Shown here: positions 43,901 through 55,497 of the stretch, piece after piece
Numbering within the stretch: position 1 is the first letter of the stretch
How the letters are laid out: each line of letters opens with the position of its first letter
DNA from: Ophioceras dolichostomum
Lineage: Eukaryota; Ascomycota; Sordariomycetes; Magnaporthales; Ophioceraceae
Reading direction: 5' to 3'
DNA: 56,633 bases
Assembly: GCA_003049485.1 (NCBI GenBank)
Contig: PYST01000259.1
Coordinates: 1-56,633 of the forward strand
The notes under the pieces: model-generated
What the model was told of the DNA's origin: nothing
The model's database searches: none
What the model saw: only the letters and a program-made list of their open reading frames with translations
Position numbers and translations under genes: made by a program

Positions 43901-45233
43901 CTCGGGGTAGGCGATCTCACTGTTGAAGCCGGAGAAGATGCACCTGAGCGTATCGTCGTGTACCTCCTCGATCTGGCTCTCCCGCTCGTTCATCCTAGGA
44001 AAAGCCAGCTGTCCATCAGCTTCTCGCGCTGTTTATCGATCTTGGCATCGGCCGCGTTCTGGTCCAGCCGATTAATGATCTCGCCATGCTGCGCGTTCAT
44101 CTGCGCCCGGATCGCATCGGACTCGACCGACACCGACCGGGAGTGCGATGCGGACATGGCCCGCAGGCCCTTGTCGAACCTGGCCTGGGCGTCTCGCGAC
44201 TCCGCCGAGACGTGCGACATGACTGATGACGAATGGGCCTGGAGCAGCTCGGGCATCGACGACGAGTCCAGCCTGGCGATCTGGGCGCTGAGCTCGTCGA
44301 CCCTGTCGACCACGACGTCTGCGACGCGGTGGGACTCCTCGGTGTGGTGCGCTTGAAGGTCGAGGATGCGGCTGTCGAGCTCGAAGGTTCGCAGGTTGAT
44401 GTGCTTCACCAGCGCGTCGGTGTTGTGTGCGGCTTGGGTCTGCAAAGCCCCTGACTCTTTCAGTACGACCTCCCTCGTCGATTGGGCTTCCCAGCTGATG
44501 TGGTCCCTTGTTGCGCTAAACTCGGCTGCAACCTGTGCCGTCAGGTCGGTATGACCTTGCGCGACTACAGTGATGAGTCTCTTCACGTCGACGCGAAGGT
44601 CCTTAAAGCTTTCTTTTTGTTGCAGCGCGATTGCCTCAGTTTGCGAGCTATTTGTCCAGGACCATACTGTTAGCCCTGACCACCTAATTTCACCCTGTTT
44701 TTTTTTTTTTTTGGTGGTCGTTGCCTTTGGATGTGGCAGACTGGTTGTTGGCAAGGACTGAACAGAGCAGCAGGGTGGGGTCACGTCACGAACCAATTCT
44801 TGATCATCAATCGAGTATCCAACACCCTCTGCCTCTTCTCAATCCTCTTTATCAAATCATCCATCGACCCCTTCTCCCTATACTTCTTCATAGTCGCATG
44901 CACAGATCTCCAGGCCTTTCCAGTGGCCGCCGTAGCTATCGCTTCGATCTTGTCGCATTTATCTTGCAGTTCCCTCGCGTCGACCAGCATTGCCGCCGCG
45001 ATATCGAGAACCTCCTGCTGGTGTCGACTGGGCGGCTGTGGAAGTTGCGGGAGACTGTTGTATCTCGCCTGGAGCTCTTCTATCGCTATAATCAGGTTGG
45101 AGTTCGCGGGCGATTCGGGCAGGTCTCCTATCTCGCCGCTGTAGACCTTCTTGATCATCCTCCCCACCTCGAGGGAGAACGAGATGGTCTGCATTACACT
45201 ACAGCTCAAGCTGAATATGGTAAGCGGATCCAT
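40924..45233 (-). pseudogene. Broken NACHT/STAND-type gene
   Basis: Exon 1 starts at 45233 with MDPLTIFSLSCSVMQ, the usual N-terminus of fungal STAND proteins, and continues to LDTRLM. An intron at about 44793-44648 leads to a long helical region (QQKESFKDLRVDVKRL). Near 44000 a frameshift separates it from FPRMNERESQIEE. At 43768-43766 a TAG replaces the Trp expected right before MSGKPGSGKST, the NACHT P-loop. The Walker B motif LCVFIDGVDEIE follows. A second frameshift lies near 42907-42940 (before LLNLVLDAEGV). A further in-frame TAG at 42696-42694 could instead end a 66-bp intron (42759-42694). The rest runs open to 40924, with an acidic stretch near its start. Intact relatives act as immune-like receptors in hyphal self/non-self recognition. 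Confidence 0.85.
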
Positions 45234-45787
45234 GATCGCGCCTAACCAAGCTGATGATGAGGCTGATGATGCGGTTGTATTCCGATCGATAAATTTCTGT
45301 CGAAAATCTGGGGAAGCTCGGGAAGGATTCTGCGCTGTGGGGGAGAAACCAAGTCGTTAGGAGCGATCATAGGACTCGAGGACTCGAGTACTCGAGGAGA
45401 CAAGCCCCCCGATTTTATAGGGCAGATTGACGGGCAGATTGGAGTAAGACTCCGGTGCCTGCAAGGGAGGCCATCACCAACATGCATTAGCACTTCCGCA
45501 CTAACACTCCATACTCCACCGCCCATTGCCAATCAGTCTAGTAGCAAAGAATCGAAGCCACAGCGCCTAGATGCAGTGCAATTACCCCGTGGACTCTGAG
45601 GGAGAGGGCAGTGTACTGTCTGTGTGATGCTCGGAGGTATCTATCTAAAACACTGGCAAAAGTTACTTCTCGCGCCTAATCTGAGCCCATGTTCTGCGCT
45701 CCTAACAAAAATACAAATCCCTACCTATAACTCAATTAAGTACCTATTAGCTTACGGAGCACCTAAGTACCCTGAAGTTCTTGTTGA
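45234..45787. promoter_or_regulatory. Upstream region of the NACHT pseudogene
   Basis: This lies between the CorA-like gene's stop and the NACHT start; both genes are on minus. It contains three CTCGAG palindromes at 45375, 45383 and 45391, exactly 8 bp apart, and a CTACCTA element at 45721. No gene seen. Confidence 0.5.
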
Positions 45788-48700
45788 TTAAGGCGTCGTC
45801 CCAGTCGCAGTAGCGCCATCAGACGAAACTCGACGACTCCCGCAGTCTCCCCCAGCTGTAGAGGAGGCAGCCATGCTGGGCGCTAACGACGGTCGTAGCG
45901 ATGCCTGCGCAGAAGACTCCGCGAGCACAGGCAGCGCCGTTCCCGTCGTGCAGGATTCTCGTGTCCTGGTCTGCTGTGCGTCCGCTGACGACGTCGCTGA
46001 TGATGTGGGCTGCAATCCGCCGCTGGCACTGGCGCTGGTGCTCTGTTGAGCTGTGCTTGTGGGCGGCGGGCTGCTGGGGCCGGGGCTGGCGGCGCCGGCG
46101 CCGACGACGGATGGCCTCCGTCTTGCCTGCATGCCGCCGGAGCGGGTACCGGTGGGTGTGGCGGCCGTTGCTGGTGAGGCTAATGATGTCGGCGAAGCCA
46201 CTGATACCTGGCCTGGTGGTGATGGCGCTGATACTCCCCCGATCGCGGCCGAGGACGGTCCGGCAGCGACAGGAGAGGTACTCTTTCCGGACCCCGAGGA
46301 TCCTTCGCGGCGGTGCCCTGGAATCCGCAACGTTGTGATTCGCTTGGTTGCTTGTTTCAGCATCGTCTCCGATCGTTCACGGATACTAGGACCCTCTGGC
46401 GGCGGAGGTGGAGAAGCCGGGTGAACGTTGACGCCAGCGGCAGCAGCGGCAGCAGCGGCAGTAGTCTTCTTAGCAGCTTCGGACTCGATTCGCTCCTCCT
46501 CCTGGATCTGCGTCTTCCGCTTCTTCTTGGCCTCGGCCAGCCGCCCCTCTCTGCGCTTCACCCGCCTCGCCTGCCGCACCTTGTCCTTGAGCCGCTCGAC
46601 GCGCTTCTCCGTCTTCTTCACGATTTCGTTCGGGTCGCGGGACTCCGTGATCCAGAGGTAGACGTTGTAGAGGTGCGTCCTGACCACCAGCCAGGTCATG
46701 GACCTGATCCACCAGGACCAGAGCAGGGTCCGGATGAGGGCTGGGCTGTAGCCCCTGAGCGCTATGCTGAGGCTGACGAAAAAGACGGCCGCGGCGACGA
46801 TGACTAGGTAGTGGTTATATGCGTCGGATAAAGCATGGATGGTTAGTTTTGGTCCTTCCTTGGAGTGAGAGATAAGATACTGAAGGGGAGCCGCTAAAGG
46901 AGGTTCAGGGAGATCGGCTGCTTGGCGAACTAATTAACACTTCTTAAACTTACGCATCCAATTGATCTGCTGTCGCAGCGACATCGGGCTGCCGTCTCGC
47001 TCATCCTCGGGAGTGAAGGTGGAGTTGTTCATTCCGAAGACGCTGGACATAAAGGCCAGAGGCAGCTGTGGAGGAAGTTTGTTTCTGATGCTCAGCAAGT
47101 CTGTTCGCAGAGGGGAGGAGGAAAATGGAGTGGTCGAGGCGTATCATGTTGATGTAGAAGGAGGAGGGGTCTTACGAAGATGATAGTGACGATGGTGAAA
47201 ATGAAGATCGACCGCCCCTGTCTGACTGTTTCTTCCCCTTGCTTGACCGACTGCCATGCCTGAACCACGCTGGCCTGCTGTTGCTTCAGGCCAAGGAGGT
47301 CGGTAACCTGGGTTGGTTAATTTCTCGTGAGTTAGTTGATGGTTGGCGGTCAACTGAGAGTTCCTGGGTCGACGATAGAAACGGGAAAAGAGAGAGAGCG
47401 TGTGTTGTTGTTGTATGTGCAGATGTGTCTTCTTACGCTTTTAGCAGTACTCTCCGCACTGGCCCTCAGCCCCTCCAGCTCAACGATCCTCTCCTTGACC
47501 TCGTTGAGCAGGTCCCACGCCTTGATCCTGAACCAGTTGAACTCGTGCCGTCGCTGGCGGCTCTGGAGGGTCTCCTCCTGCTTCTGCTGCTCCGTGGTCT
47601 CGCCAGTGCGTTTCCGCGTGAGGGCTGGTGGAGGGGCGGTCATCGAGTCCCAGTCCGTCTTCTCGGTCCCCTCGCGCAGCACCCCGTCTTCGTCTAGGAT
47701 TGACTCGACGCGCGTGACGAAGCGCTTGAGTACCTCGTACTGCTTCCTGCTGAGGTGGATCATGATGTCCAGCTCGTCGATGATGTCCTTGATCTCGCGT
47801 TGAAGCTTGCCCTCGTCGCTGATGTCGAGCAAGGGGGCGTGGAACTCGGTCGGGTTAGGGTGGTTCGTCCTGGTGCGGTACATCTTACTGGCTTCTTCGG
47901 TCCAGTGCCAGAGCTTGTCGAAGAGGATCGTCTGCTTGTGAGTCTGTTGTTGGTGGTTTGAGAAGAGGAATAAGATGCGCAGATTAGTGTCGGATGATCA
48001 CCTAGCAAGCAACGGGGGAAAATAGCACAGTACTAGTTGGTACTGGACAGGGCACAGCGTCGATGAGGCCGGAGAGCTCAGCACCTACCACCTTGCCGAT
48101 AGCCTCTGAAAAGATGCTCGTCACCTGGGGCTCACGGTCCTATGGGATTGAAAGTCGGAGTCAGCTCCACCAACGTGATCTATCTGAAGGCTTGTCGCCA
48201 ATGGCTCCGTCAACTATATCTATCTCCGGGATTTCTTGCGGTCACCCACCTTTGTCTTGGTTCTATCGAAGAACGTATTCGAACACTCATCAAGGATGAT
48301 AAGCGCCAAGTCGAAAACCGACCTGATGCTGTTCTTTCTCGCCACCGCCAGCCGCATCCGGATCGACTTGTGCACGCCCGTCGGGTCCTGTTTGTTGACG
48401 CCGTACCGCCGCGGGAAGCACGTCACGATCGTCCGTCGGTCGAGGATCCACATCCACAGCTGGTCGACCATGACCACGCGGGAGATCTTGCGGCTGTCGC
48501 TGCGGCACTGCTCGCAGCCATGCTGATCGTCCGCGAAGTGATGGTCCTCCCATTTCCAGTTCTTGGCCTCATCTCCCATACCCTCAGGCTCGGTCGGGCC
48601 TGTCGGCTCAGTGGGCGGGGTACCCCCAGCCGAGGTGTCAGCCGGGGTGTCAGTTGGGTTGCCAGCTGGGTTGCCAGCCGTGGTATCAGCCGGGGTGTCA

Positions 48701-51284
48701 GTTGGGTTGCCGGACGGGTTGCCAGACTGGTTGCCAGCCGGGGCACCAGCCACCGGGGTACCATCTGCCGGCGTACCATCTGCCGGCGTACCAGCTGAAG
48801 GTGTGACAAGATTCTGTAGGGGGATTGGGTTCGACGAGGTGCCAGGTGGGGTTGCTGGGGCTGCCACAGTACCGGAGGCATTCGCGTGGGTGGTGCCCGT
48901 GGTAGGCTTGGCCGAGGTGTTCGTACCCGAATGGCTCAGACTCGCACCGTTGGAACTTCCTTCCTCCAAGTCTGGGGCGCGGCGACGCAGTTTTCTGGTC
49001 TTGCCGTGGGGGCAGGTCGGGCGTTTCCACCAAGGCAGAGATGCCTCGCTCTCCGCATGCTCCTTCGCCAGATCTCCCTTGCTCTTCTGTACGAAATGGT
49101 GGGCAAAGTTCTTGTCCATGGTGGTGCTGCGGTAGACGACCTGGTCTCTGTCGCGAACCTTGGTCGTCTTGAGCGTCCAGTAGTACGACTGGTCGAGAGT
49201 GCGGCGGGGATGGAGCGGCGGGTCGTGGTGCAGGTAACCTTCGAGCAGCTTCTGGTCGCGGAACGTGGAGATGGCCTCATAGAGCCTCGCCGCGTCGAGC
49301 AGGTACTGTCCGAGCGGGTGCTTCGACTGCCGCCTGCCGTTGCGGTCCACCTTGTATGGCTTCATGATCGGTGCCAGGTGCTGTATGCCCCCATGCAAGC
49401 CGTCGCCGGCGGTCTGAGGCAGCGCGACGCCAAGCTCCGTAGCCTCCTCCTCTGTCGATGAGTCCCATAGCAGCTGCTCCTTCTTGTGTGCCACCTTGTG
49501 TTTGACATCCCACTGAAGGTCCCGTCTGTGCTCTTCTCTCCGTTTCTTCTTGACGGCGTTGGCATAGCGCATCTGCTGCTGGTACTTCTCCGTCTCCTCG
49601 TCGATCACTCGGGCAATGCGATCACGGTTGCGGTCCGTCTCCCAGTGGAGATACGGCATCTGGCAAAAGGAATGCTTGCGCGGTCAACCAGCTGCTGAGT
49701 GTTTGGCGAGGTGAGATCTACACCTAGAAGTAGTGTGATGGACAGATGTAGGGGAAAGTAAAAGGTCCCAGGGTTTGCAGCACTCACAAAGAGGACGAGG
49801 TTGCTCGGCACATGGTCCAGCTCGACTGCGTCGGCCGCTGCGTATCGAAATTCTGTCAGCATATATGATTACCTTTGGACGGCATACACACTCAACGCGT
49901 TCGCCGACATTTTGCTTACCTGACGAAACAATCTCACACAGTGGCCGCATATGGCGGGCGTGCACGACGGAGCTTCGGTCTCCATGCTGCTGACCCCTCC
50001 AGTACTCCGGGCGGAGAAGCATGTAGCTCTTGGATCTTAGGGATGGGTCCTTATAGTCTGCGTTAAGCCCAGGTCTGTCCTCGCCGAAGTACTTGGCAAT
50101 GATTCTCTGTGGCGTGTTATGTCAGACCGACTGATGGGAGATCACCTAAAAAACACCAGAAGCAGAAGCGAGAAAGGGAGGGGAGCAAACCCATACCTCC
50201 GCATACTTATATGTTGTGAAGTTGTGATTCGTCAGCTCACAGTTCAATGGAAATTCCAGCACTGATCGACGTCTGTGGTGGACCCGGGTGGACAGTTTCT
50301 GCATACCTCCATGTTGTTGCAGGGAATGTGGAAGTACTGGATTCGATCCTTTCCTGCCTCGCTGTTGAAGATGTCGCCCTTGTTGTCATTCAAGACCTCA
50401 TACAATGAGATCCTCTGATCAGGGAAGTGTCCTTTGACTCTGGGTGAAGGTGATTCGGCCTGAATGTAGGGACCGGCGCTTGCTTTTTGCTTCTCGCCCT
50501 GGGGAGGCAATGCCGGATTTGCGCTGTCTGGGCCTGCGTTGTTAAGCGCTGGGGCGGGCTGGAACTGGATCAGATAGCCGTTGATATCTCTCTCGACCTC
50601 ATATTTGACCTCCGCTAAACCGTCGGCGAGCCAGGACGTCGGGGCAGCGTGGTGCTTCTTTTGGTCCTGCATTATGGATTTGACCAGCTCAACATCGTCC
50701 ATGATCCTCAAGTCATTCGTTGGCTTGCCCTTCTCGGCCCGGAAACGCTGGACCTTCTTGATGCCCTGTTTGTATCGAGGGGAGTCTCTCCATGCCATCC
50801 GGCTGGCATCGACCCAAGTGACAAGGTGGCTGGTGTTCTTGGGCCGCGTGAGTCGCTTGTAGTGGTCGTCCAGGTCCTTCGTGTCGGTCTCCGTCTCCCC
50901 AGTTGCCAAAGGAACGCCGTCTTTGGCTGCATTCGAGGCCTTGCCGGTTGTTCCCTTGATAGCTGCACGCACCATCGCCGTACGGTAGTACTGCGCATAT
51001 ATGGATCTGGCAAGAGCCTGCAACTTCTTTCCCACCTCTTCCGTAGCCACGGTCTTCAATTGGGCTTCTGTTAGTCTGGCCCCGTCTGGGCCCACCAGAT
51101 TGTTGCGCATCTTCTCGACCATAACGTCCACCTCGTGTTCCCAGACCTCATGTTTGAGATCGAGAAACGCCGGTCGATCGGCTATCTCGATACACCCGGT
51201 GTAGTGAGACAGCTTGTCTAGGACGTCCTTTGGATCGTGCCTCCTGTCCGTCAGGCAGGTCGGCTTGAAGTCTTGGTCATCCAT
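45788..51284 (-). CDS. CorA-like membrane protein, ten exons
   Basis: Exons: 51284-50307, 50205-50197, 50106-49920, 49837-49788, 49659-48250, 48139-48089, 47943-47437, 47307-47176, 47065-46954, 46803-45788. All junctions are GT-AG and keep frame, giving 1483 residues. A long N-terminal region (about 1100 residues) contains the conserved blocks PYLHWETDRNR and VVMVDQLWMWILD. A repetitive Pro/Thr/Gly spacer (48580-48880) lies inside it. The C-terminal third matches the CorA-like magnesium-transporter fold: helical IKDIIDELDIMIHL, then TM1 IFIFTIVTIIFLPLAF ending at the hallmark FGMNNS, then TM2 INWMLIVAAAVFFVSLSIAL. A Ser/Ala/Pro-rich tail follows. Relatives are common beside ankyrin or STAND genes in ascomycetes; ion transport is inferred, not shown. 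Confidence 0.9.
48580..48880 (-). repeat. Imperfect in-frame repeats in the CorA-like gene
   Basis: Short repeats encode tandem variants of GTPADGTP and GNPTDTPADT, a flexible Pro/Thr/Gly/Asn linker between the N-terminal blocks. Near-identical 15-nt units (CATCTGCCGGCGTAC on plus) lie side by side at about 48768-48797, so length polymorphism is likely. Confidence 0.7.
50197..50205 (-). other. 9-nt microexon of the CorA-like gene
   Basis: TATGCGGAG (Tyr-Ala-Glu) sits between an acceptor AAG and a donor GTATGG, with introns of 101 and 90 bp. Joining it gives NNMEYAERIIAKYFGED, which matches the usual NNMxWxExxIARYYGED block of the family. Skipping it keeps frame but deletes the conserved aromatic residue. 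Confidence 0.7.
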
Positions 51285-53069
51285 TATGACTCAATTCATG
51301 GAAGTGAGGCTAGATGCAATGAATGAGTGTAAATGGATGATGGAGTTAGAATCCTGAGATGAACAAGGGAATAAGCCTAGCAGGGCTTGTAAGGGGCATA
51401 TAGAAAAGACGGTGAGGTACAGGTATGGGGGATGAGGGTCAAGTACCGGCACTGGGTTCTCACTGAAACCAGGCCGCCAGCCCTGGGATGAGGGGAGACT
51501 TTATGTAACCTCACATTGGTCGAGTATTTGGAGCCTCTCGGGGCCACTCGCGGGGTGTCCGCTGCGGTGTCCAATATTCAGGGGGGGGGGGGCCTGGAGG
51601 GGGGGAAGTAATCTCAATCTCCCGTAACACCCCCAATACGGAAACACACAGCTTCGGGAGGTGTGATCGGGATCAGCTTCAGAAGGCGTCATAACCATAA
51701 CCATGGCGAGCACTAACAGAAAAGCAATATCCAGAAGGACTAGGCGCCGAGGATGAATGGGCTGGGTGCTGACTTTCCGATAAATCAAGCGGCTTCGTAA
51801 TTAAGCTCCGCCGTCCTTGGTGGCTGCTTACCGGTGCTGAGAAGAGTTGGTTCCTGTTCTGGAGGTAAGGCTGCGTGGTTGCCATAAATGACACATTATA
51901 CCTTATCTGCTGCACTTCCCCCTCCTCACCCAGGGTCAGAAGATGATTCGTATTCTCTTCGGTGGTGTGGCACAACTCCGGTGGTGTGGCACACAATGCT
52001 GGGTCGAGACAGAGCCTTACACAGTATCCGCTGGACCCTCGTGGTTTTGAGCTCCTGGGGGCCATCACACGTAGGCGCCGTGGCACGACATCTAAAAAAC
52101 CGAATTGAGAAAGGGGCACAGAAGCGGGAACAGAGCTCGTCCAATAGTGATTGCAGAAGGCAGTATTTTCCAAAGTGGTGGGAGTGCTGTTGGCAGCAAG
52201 AATTGCTGGATGCGGCCCGTTCGCGGACCAAGGCTGGATTGGAGAAGCGGGGGTGTTTGCGATATGTATGGTGGAAGGGGGAGACGACATGCGGCCGTAT
52301 CCTGGTGGAGCTGATAACCTCATTGAGGACGGCAAGTTCGCCCTTCCGCAAAACACCTTCCGACAACCACAAAGACTTGGAGCCTTGATGGGATCAAGAG
52401 CCGTTGGTCCGCGATGCGCGGGTTGCGGGACTGCCATCCGGTCTCCCCGACGCGCCCGAGGGTAACCGAGCTTCAAACGCGCAAAACGCGTTCAGTGTCA
52501 GGGATGAAGCCCACCAGATGTCCTTACGGGAAAAGGAGACTGAATAGGGAGAGCCTTAGAAGCGGGGGCACCAAATACTGGAGAGGACAGTCTCGGCGCG
52601 ATGAGGCTCGATTTAGGTTCTGGCAGCCAAGCCTTAGCGTCCGTGTCTTGAGCTCATCAGTCATCATCACATTGCAGGGAAGAGTTCGGCTCAATGGCCT
52701 GAGGCACCAATTTTGAGATTGCATCATTGGCCCACCGATTGTCGGAAGCACGACACGATGGCCCCTCCACAAGCTGACAGCTACAAGACGCGATCGTGCA
52801 TTCTGTGCCGGCCAACGATAAAATCTAGGTAATTGACTCAATCAACCTACACTGTGTCGAATTCCGTCTGTTTTGGGAATTCCTCAAGGATCGAATAGTT
52901 TCGACAACTCTACAGCTTCACTTCTATTCAAACTCGAGGCGACGAGCCAGGGGCTGCGGGGCCTCGGCCTCCCGATTTTCGCTTCGTCAAAGTACCTACC
53001 CCAAACGCTCCCAGCCGGTCGTCGCGATCGATCGAGGACCATGGGCGACAGCCCAGCTTCCTCGAGATC
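51285..53069. other. Intergenic region between CorA-like gene and ATM1
   Basis: 1.8 kb divergent promoter region. A minus-strand open frame (52437-51679, about 250 codons) lacks motifs and overlaps an equally open plus frame, so it is not called a gene. A 12-G run lies at 51581-51592 and a small direct repeat (GGTGGTGTGGCACA) near 51960-51995. Confidence 0.45.
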
Positions 53070-55497
53070 ATGATCACAAGAGGCCTCCTCAGAGCGTCCC
53101 TGCTCTGTGCCAGAGGCCCATGGCCAGCGCGGCAGCTCCGGCCGGAGCAGCCCTGGCTCTCCCATCATCAGCCGAACACTCCGATCCGGACCCTAATAGC
53201 CTCAATACCACGCCGAACCAAAGCCCCGGACCTGCAGACCACGGCGACGACGGCTACTGCGGCAGCGAACCCCATACCACCATCAGATCTAGCACGACAC
53301 GGCACTACGGCCCCGCCAACGTCAACGACGCACAAATCCGGCTCCGAGAAGCCCAAGCCAGCACCCACCAGCCATGACCCCTTAGCCACAATCGAGAAGA
53401 CAAACCAGGAGCAGCGCAAGGCTGACTGGGCGATCATACGGGAGATGTCGCACTACCTGTGGCCCAAGGACAGCTTGAGCACGAAGATGCGCGTGGGACT
53501 GGCGGTGTCGCTCCTGATCAGCGCCAAGGTGCTCAACGTCCAGGTGCCGTTCTACTTCAAGAGCATCGTGGACTCGATGAACATCGACGTGGCCGCCATG
53601 GGCGGGACCGCTGCCACCATCGCGGGCACTATGATCCTGGCCTACGGTGCGACCCGCATCGGCGCCACGCTGTTCCAGGAGCTGCGCAACGCCGTGTTCG
53701 CCTCGGTGGCTCAGAAGGCCATCCGCCGCGTCGCCGGCAACGTCTTCGACCACCTCCTGCGCCTCGACCTGAGCTTCCACCTGACCAAGCACACGGGCGG
53801 CCTGACGCGTGCGATCGACCGCGGAACGAAGGGCATCAGCTTCCTGCTGACCAGCATGGTGTTCCACGTCATCCCCACCGCGCTCGAGATCACCATGGTC
53901 TGCGGCATCCTGACGTGGCAGTTCGGGGGCCAGTTCGCGGCCATCACGGCCGTCACCATGGCGGCCTACACGGCCTTCACCATCTGGACGACGGCGTGGC
54001 GCACCAAGTTCCGGCGCCAGGCCAACGCGGCCGACAACAAGGCGTCGACCGTGGCCGTCGACTCGCTCATCAACTACGAGGCCGTCAAGTACTTCAACAA
54101 CGAGAAGTTCGAGGTCAGCCGCTACGACGACGCCCTGAAGCAGTACGAGAAGAGCTCTATTAAGGTCGCGACCTCTCTCGCCCTGCTCAACAGCGGGCAG
54201 AACGTCATCTTCTCCACCGCCCTCACGGCGATGATGTACCTCGGCGCCAACGGCATCGCGGAGGGCAGCCTGACGGTGGGGGACCTGGTGATGATCAACC
54301 AGCTCGTCTTCCAGCTGTCCGTGCCGCTCAACTTTCTGGGGTCGGTCTACCGCGAGCTGCGCCAGTCGCTGCTCGACATGGAGACGCTCTTCAACCTGCA
54401 AAAGGTCAACGTCTCCATCAAGGACGCGCCCGGGGCGGCCCCCCTGTCCCTTGCTAAAAAGGGGGGCGAGATCCGCTTCGAGAACGTCACGTTCGGGTAC
54501 CACCCGGAGCGGCCCATCCTGCGGAACCTGACGGTGACCATCCCCGCCGGCAAGAAGGTCGCCGTCGTCGGCCCCAGCGGCTGCGGGAAGTCCACCATCC
54601 TCCGCCTGCTCTTCCGGTACTACGACGTGCAGTCCGGCCGGATCCTCATCGACGACCAGGACATCCGCAGCGTGCAGCTCGACTCCCTCCGACGCAGCAT
54701 CGGCGTCGTCCCGCAGGACACGCCCCTCTTCAACGACACGGTCGAGCACAACATCCGGTATGGCGACCTCTCCGCGCCCACCGAGCGCGTGCACGCCGCG
54801 GCCCGCCGCGCCCGCGTCCACGACACCATCGAGTCCTGGCCTGCGGGCTACGCCACGCGCGTGGGCGAGCGCGGCCTGATGATCTCGGGCGGCGAGAAGC
54901 AGCGCCTCGCCGTGTCCCGCCTGCTCCTGAAGGACCCGCCGCTCCTGTTCTTCGATGAGGCCACCAGCGCGTTGGACACGCACACGGAGCAGGCGCTAAT
55001 GCAGAATATTAACTCTATCCTGCGCGAGAAGAGCCGCACGAGCGTGTTCGTCGCCCACCGCCTGCGTACCATCTTCGATTCGGACCTTATCATCGTCCTG
55101 AGGGAGGGGAGCGTCGCCGAGATGGGCACTCATTCGGAGCTGATCGACCGGGGAGGGTTGTATTCTCAGCTCTGGAGTGGTGAGTTTTCACTTCCTCCTT
55201 TTCTTCCTCCTCTTCCTTTCTCTTCTACGTTTTTCTCTCCCATATTTTCCCCAATTGATGCCGTCACCCCGCAGAACAAGAAAAATAAAAGAAAGAAAAA
55301 CGCTAACGGCCTATGTCCCCACAGCCCAAGAAACGCACTTCAACTCGGACGGATCCGAGAATAATGACGCCAAGGAGGCTGACGACGAGGAAGACCCAGA
55401 GGTTGGCAGCAATGGCAGGTCGTCGATAGACCTGTCCGGAAATGGGACCGAGGGAGAACAGACGCCCTCGACCAGCGAGCCGAGGAGGGATCCATAG
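53070..55497 (+). CDS. ATM1: Mitochondrial ABC transporter Atm1
   Basis: Exons 53070-55179 and 55325-55497 (intron donor GTGAGT, acceptor CACAG, phase 1) give 760 residues. The basic, Thr/Pro-rich N-terminus (MITRGLLRASLL) is a mitochondrial presequence. The half-transporter has a six-helix membrane domain from about residue 135 to 425, including NVQVPFYFKSIVDSMN and the NYEAVKYFNNE block that is diagnostic for Atm1/ABCB7. The nucleotide domain has Walker A GPSGCGKS (about 501), signature ISGGEKQR (about 605) and Walker B LLFFDEATSALD (about 625-636). It exports a sulfur-containing, glutathione-linked compound from the matrix for cytosolic iron-sulfur cluster assembly. The acidic C-terminal tail after LWSAQETHF comes from exon 2. 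Confidence 0.96.

Noticed and set aside
43766..44010. Introns as the explanation for the NACHT stop and nearby frameshift
   Set aside because: No GT-AG pair there removes the TAG and keeps the conserved FPRMNERESQ and SGKPGSGKST blocks in frame.
51679..52437. Open frame of about 250 codons on minus
   Set aside because: No motif, no typical fungal composition, and the other strand is equally open; lies in the divergent promoter region of the CorA-like gene and ATM1.
53382..54983. 533-codon open frame on the minus strand
   Set aside because: Antisense to ATM1 in GC-rich coding DNA; the translation is Asp/Glu/Arg/Val-rich with no motif, while the plus strand has all ABC transporter motifs.
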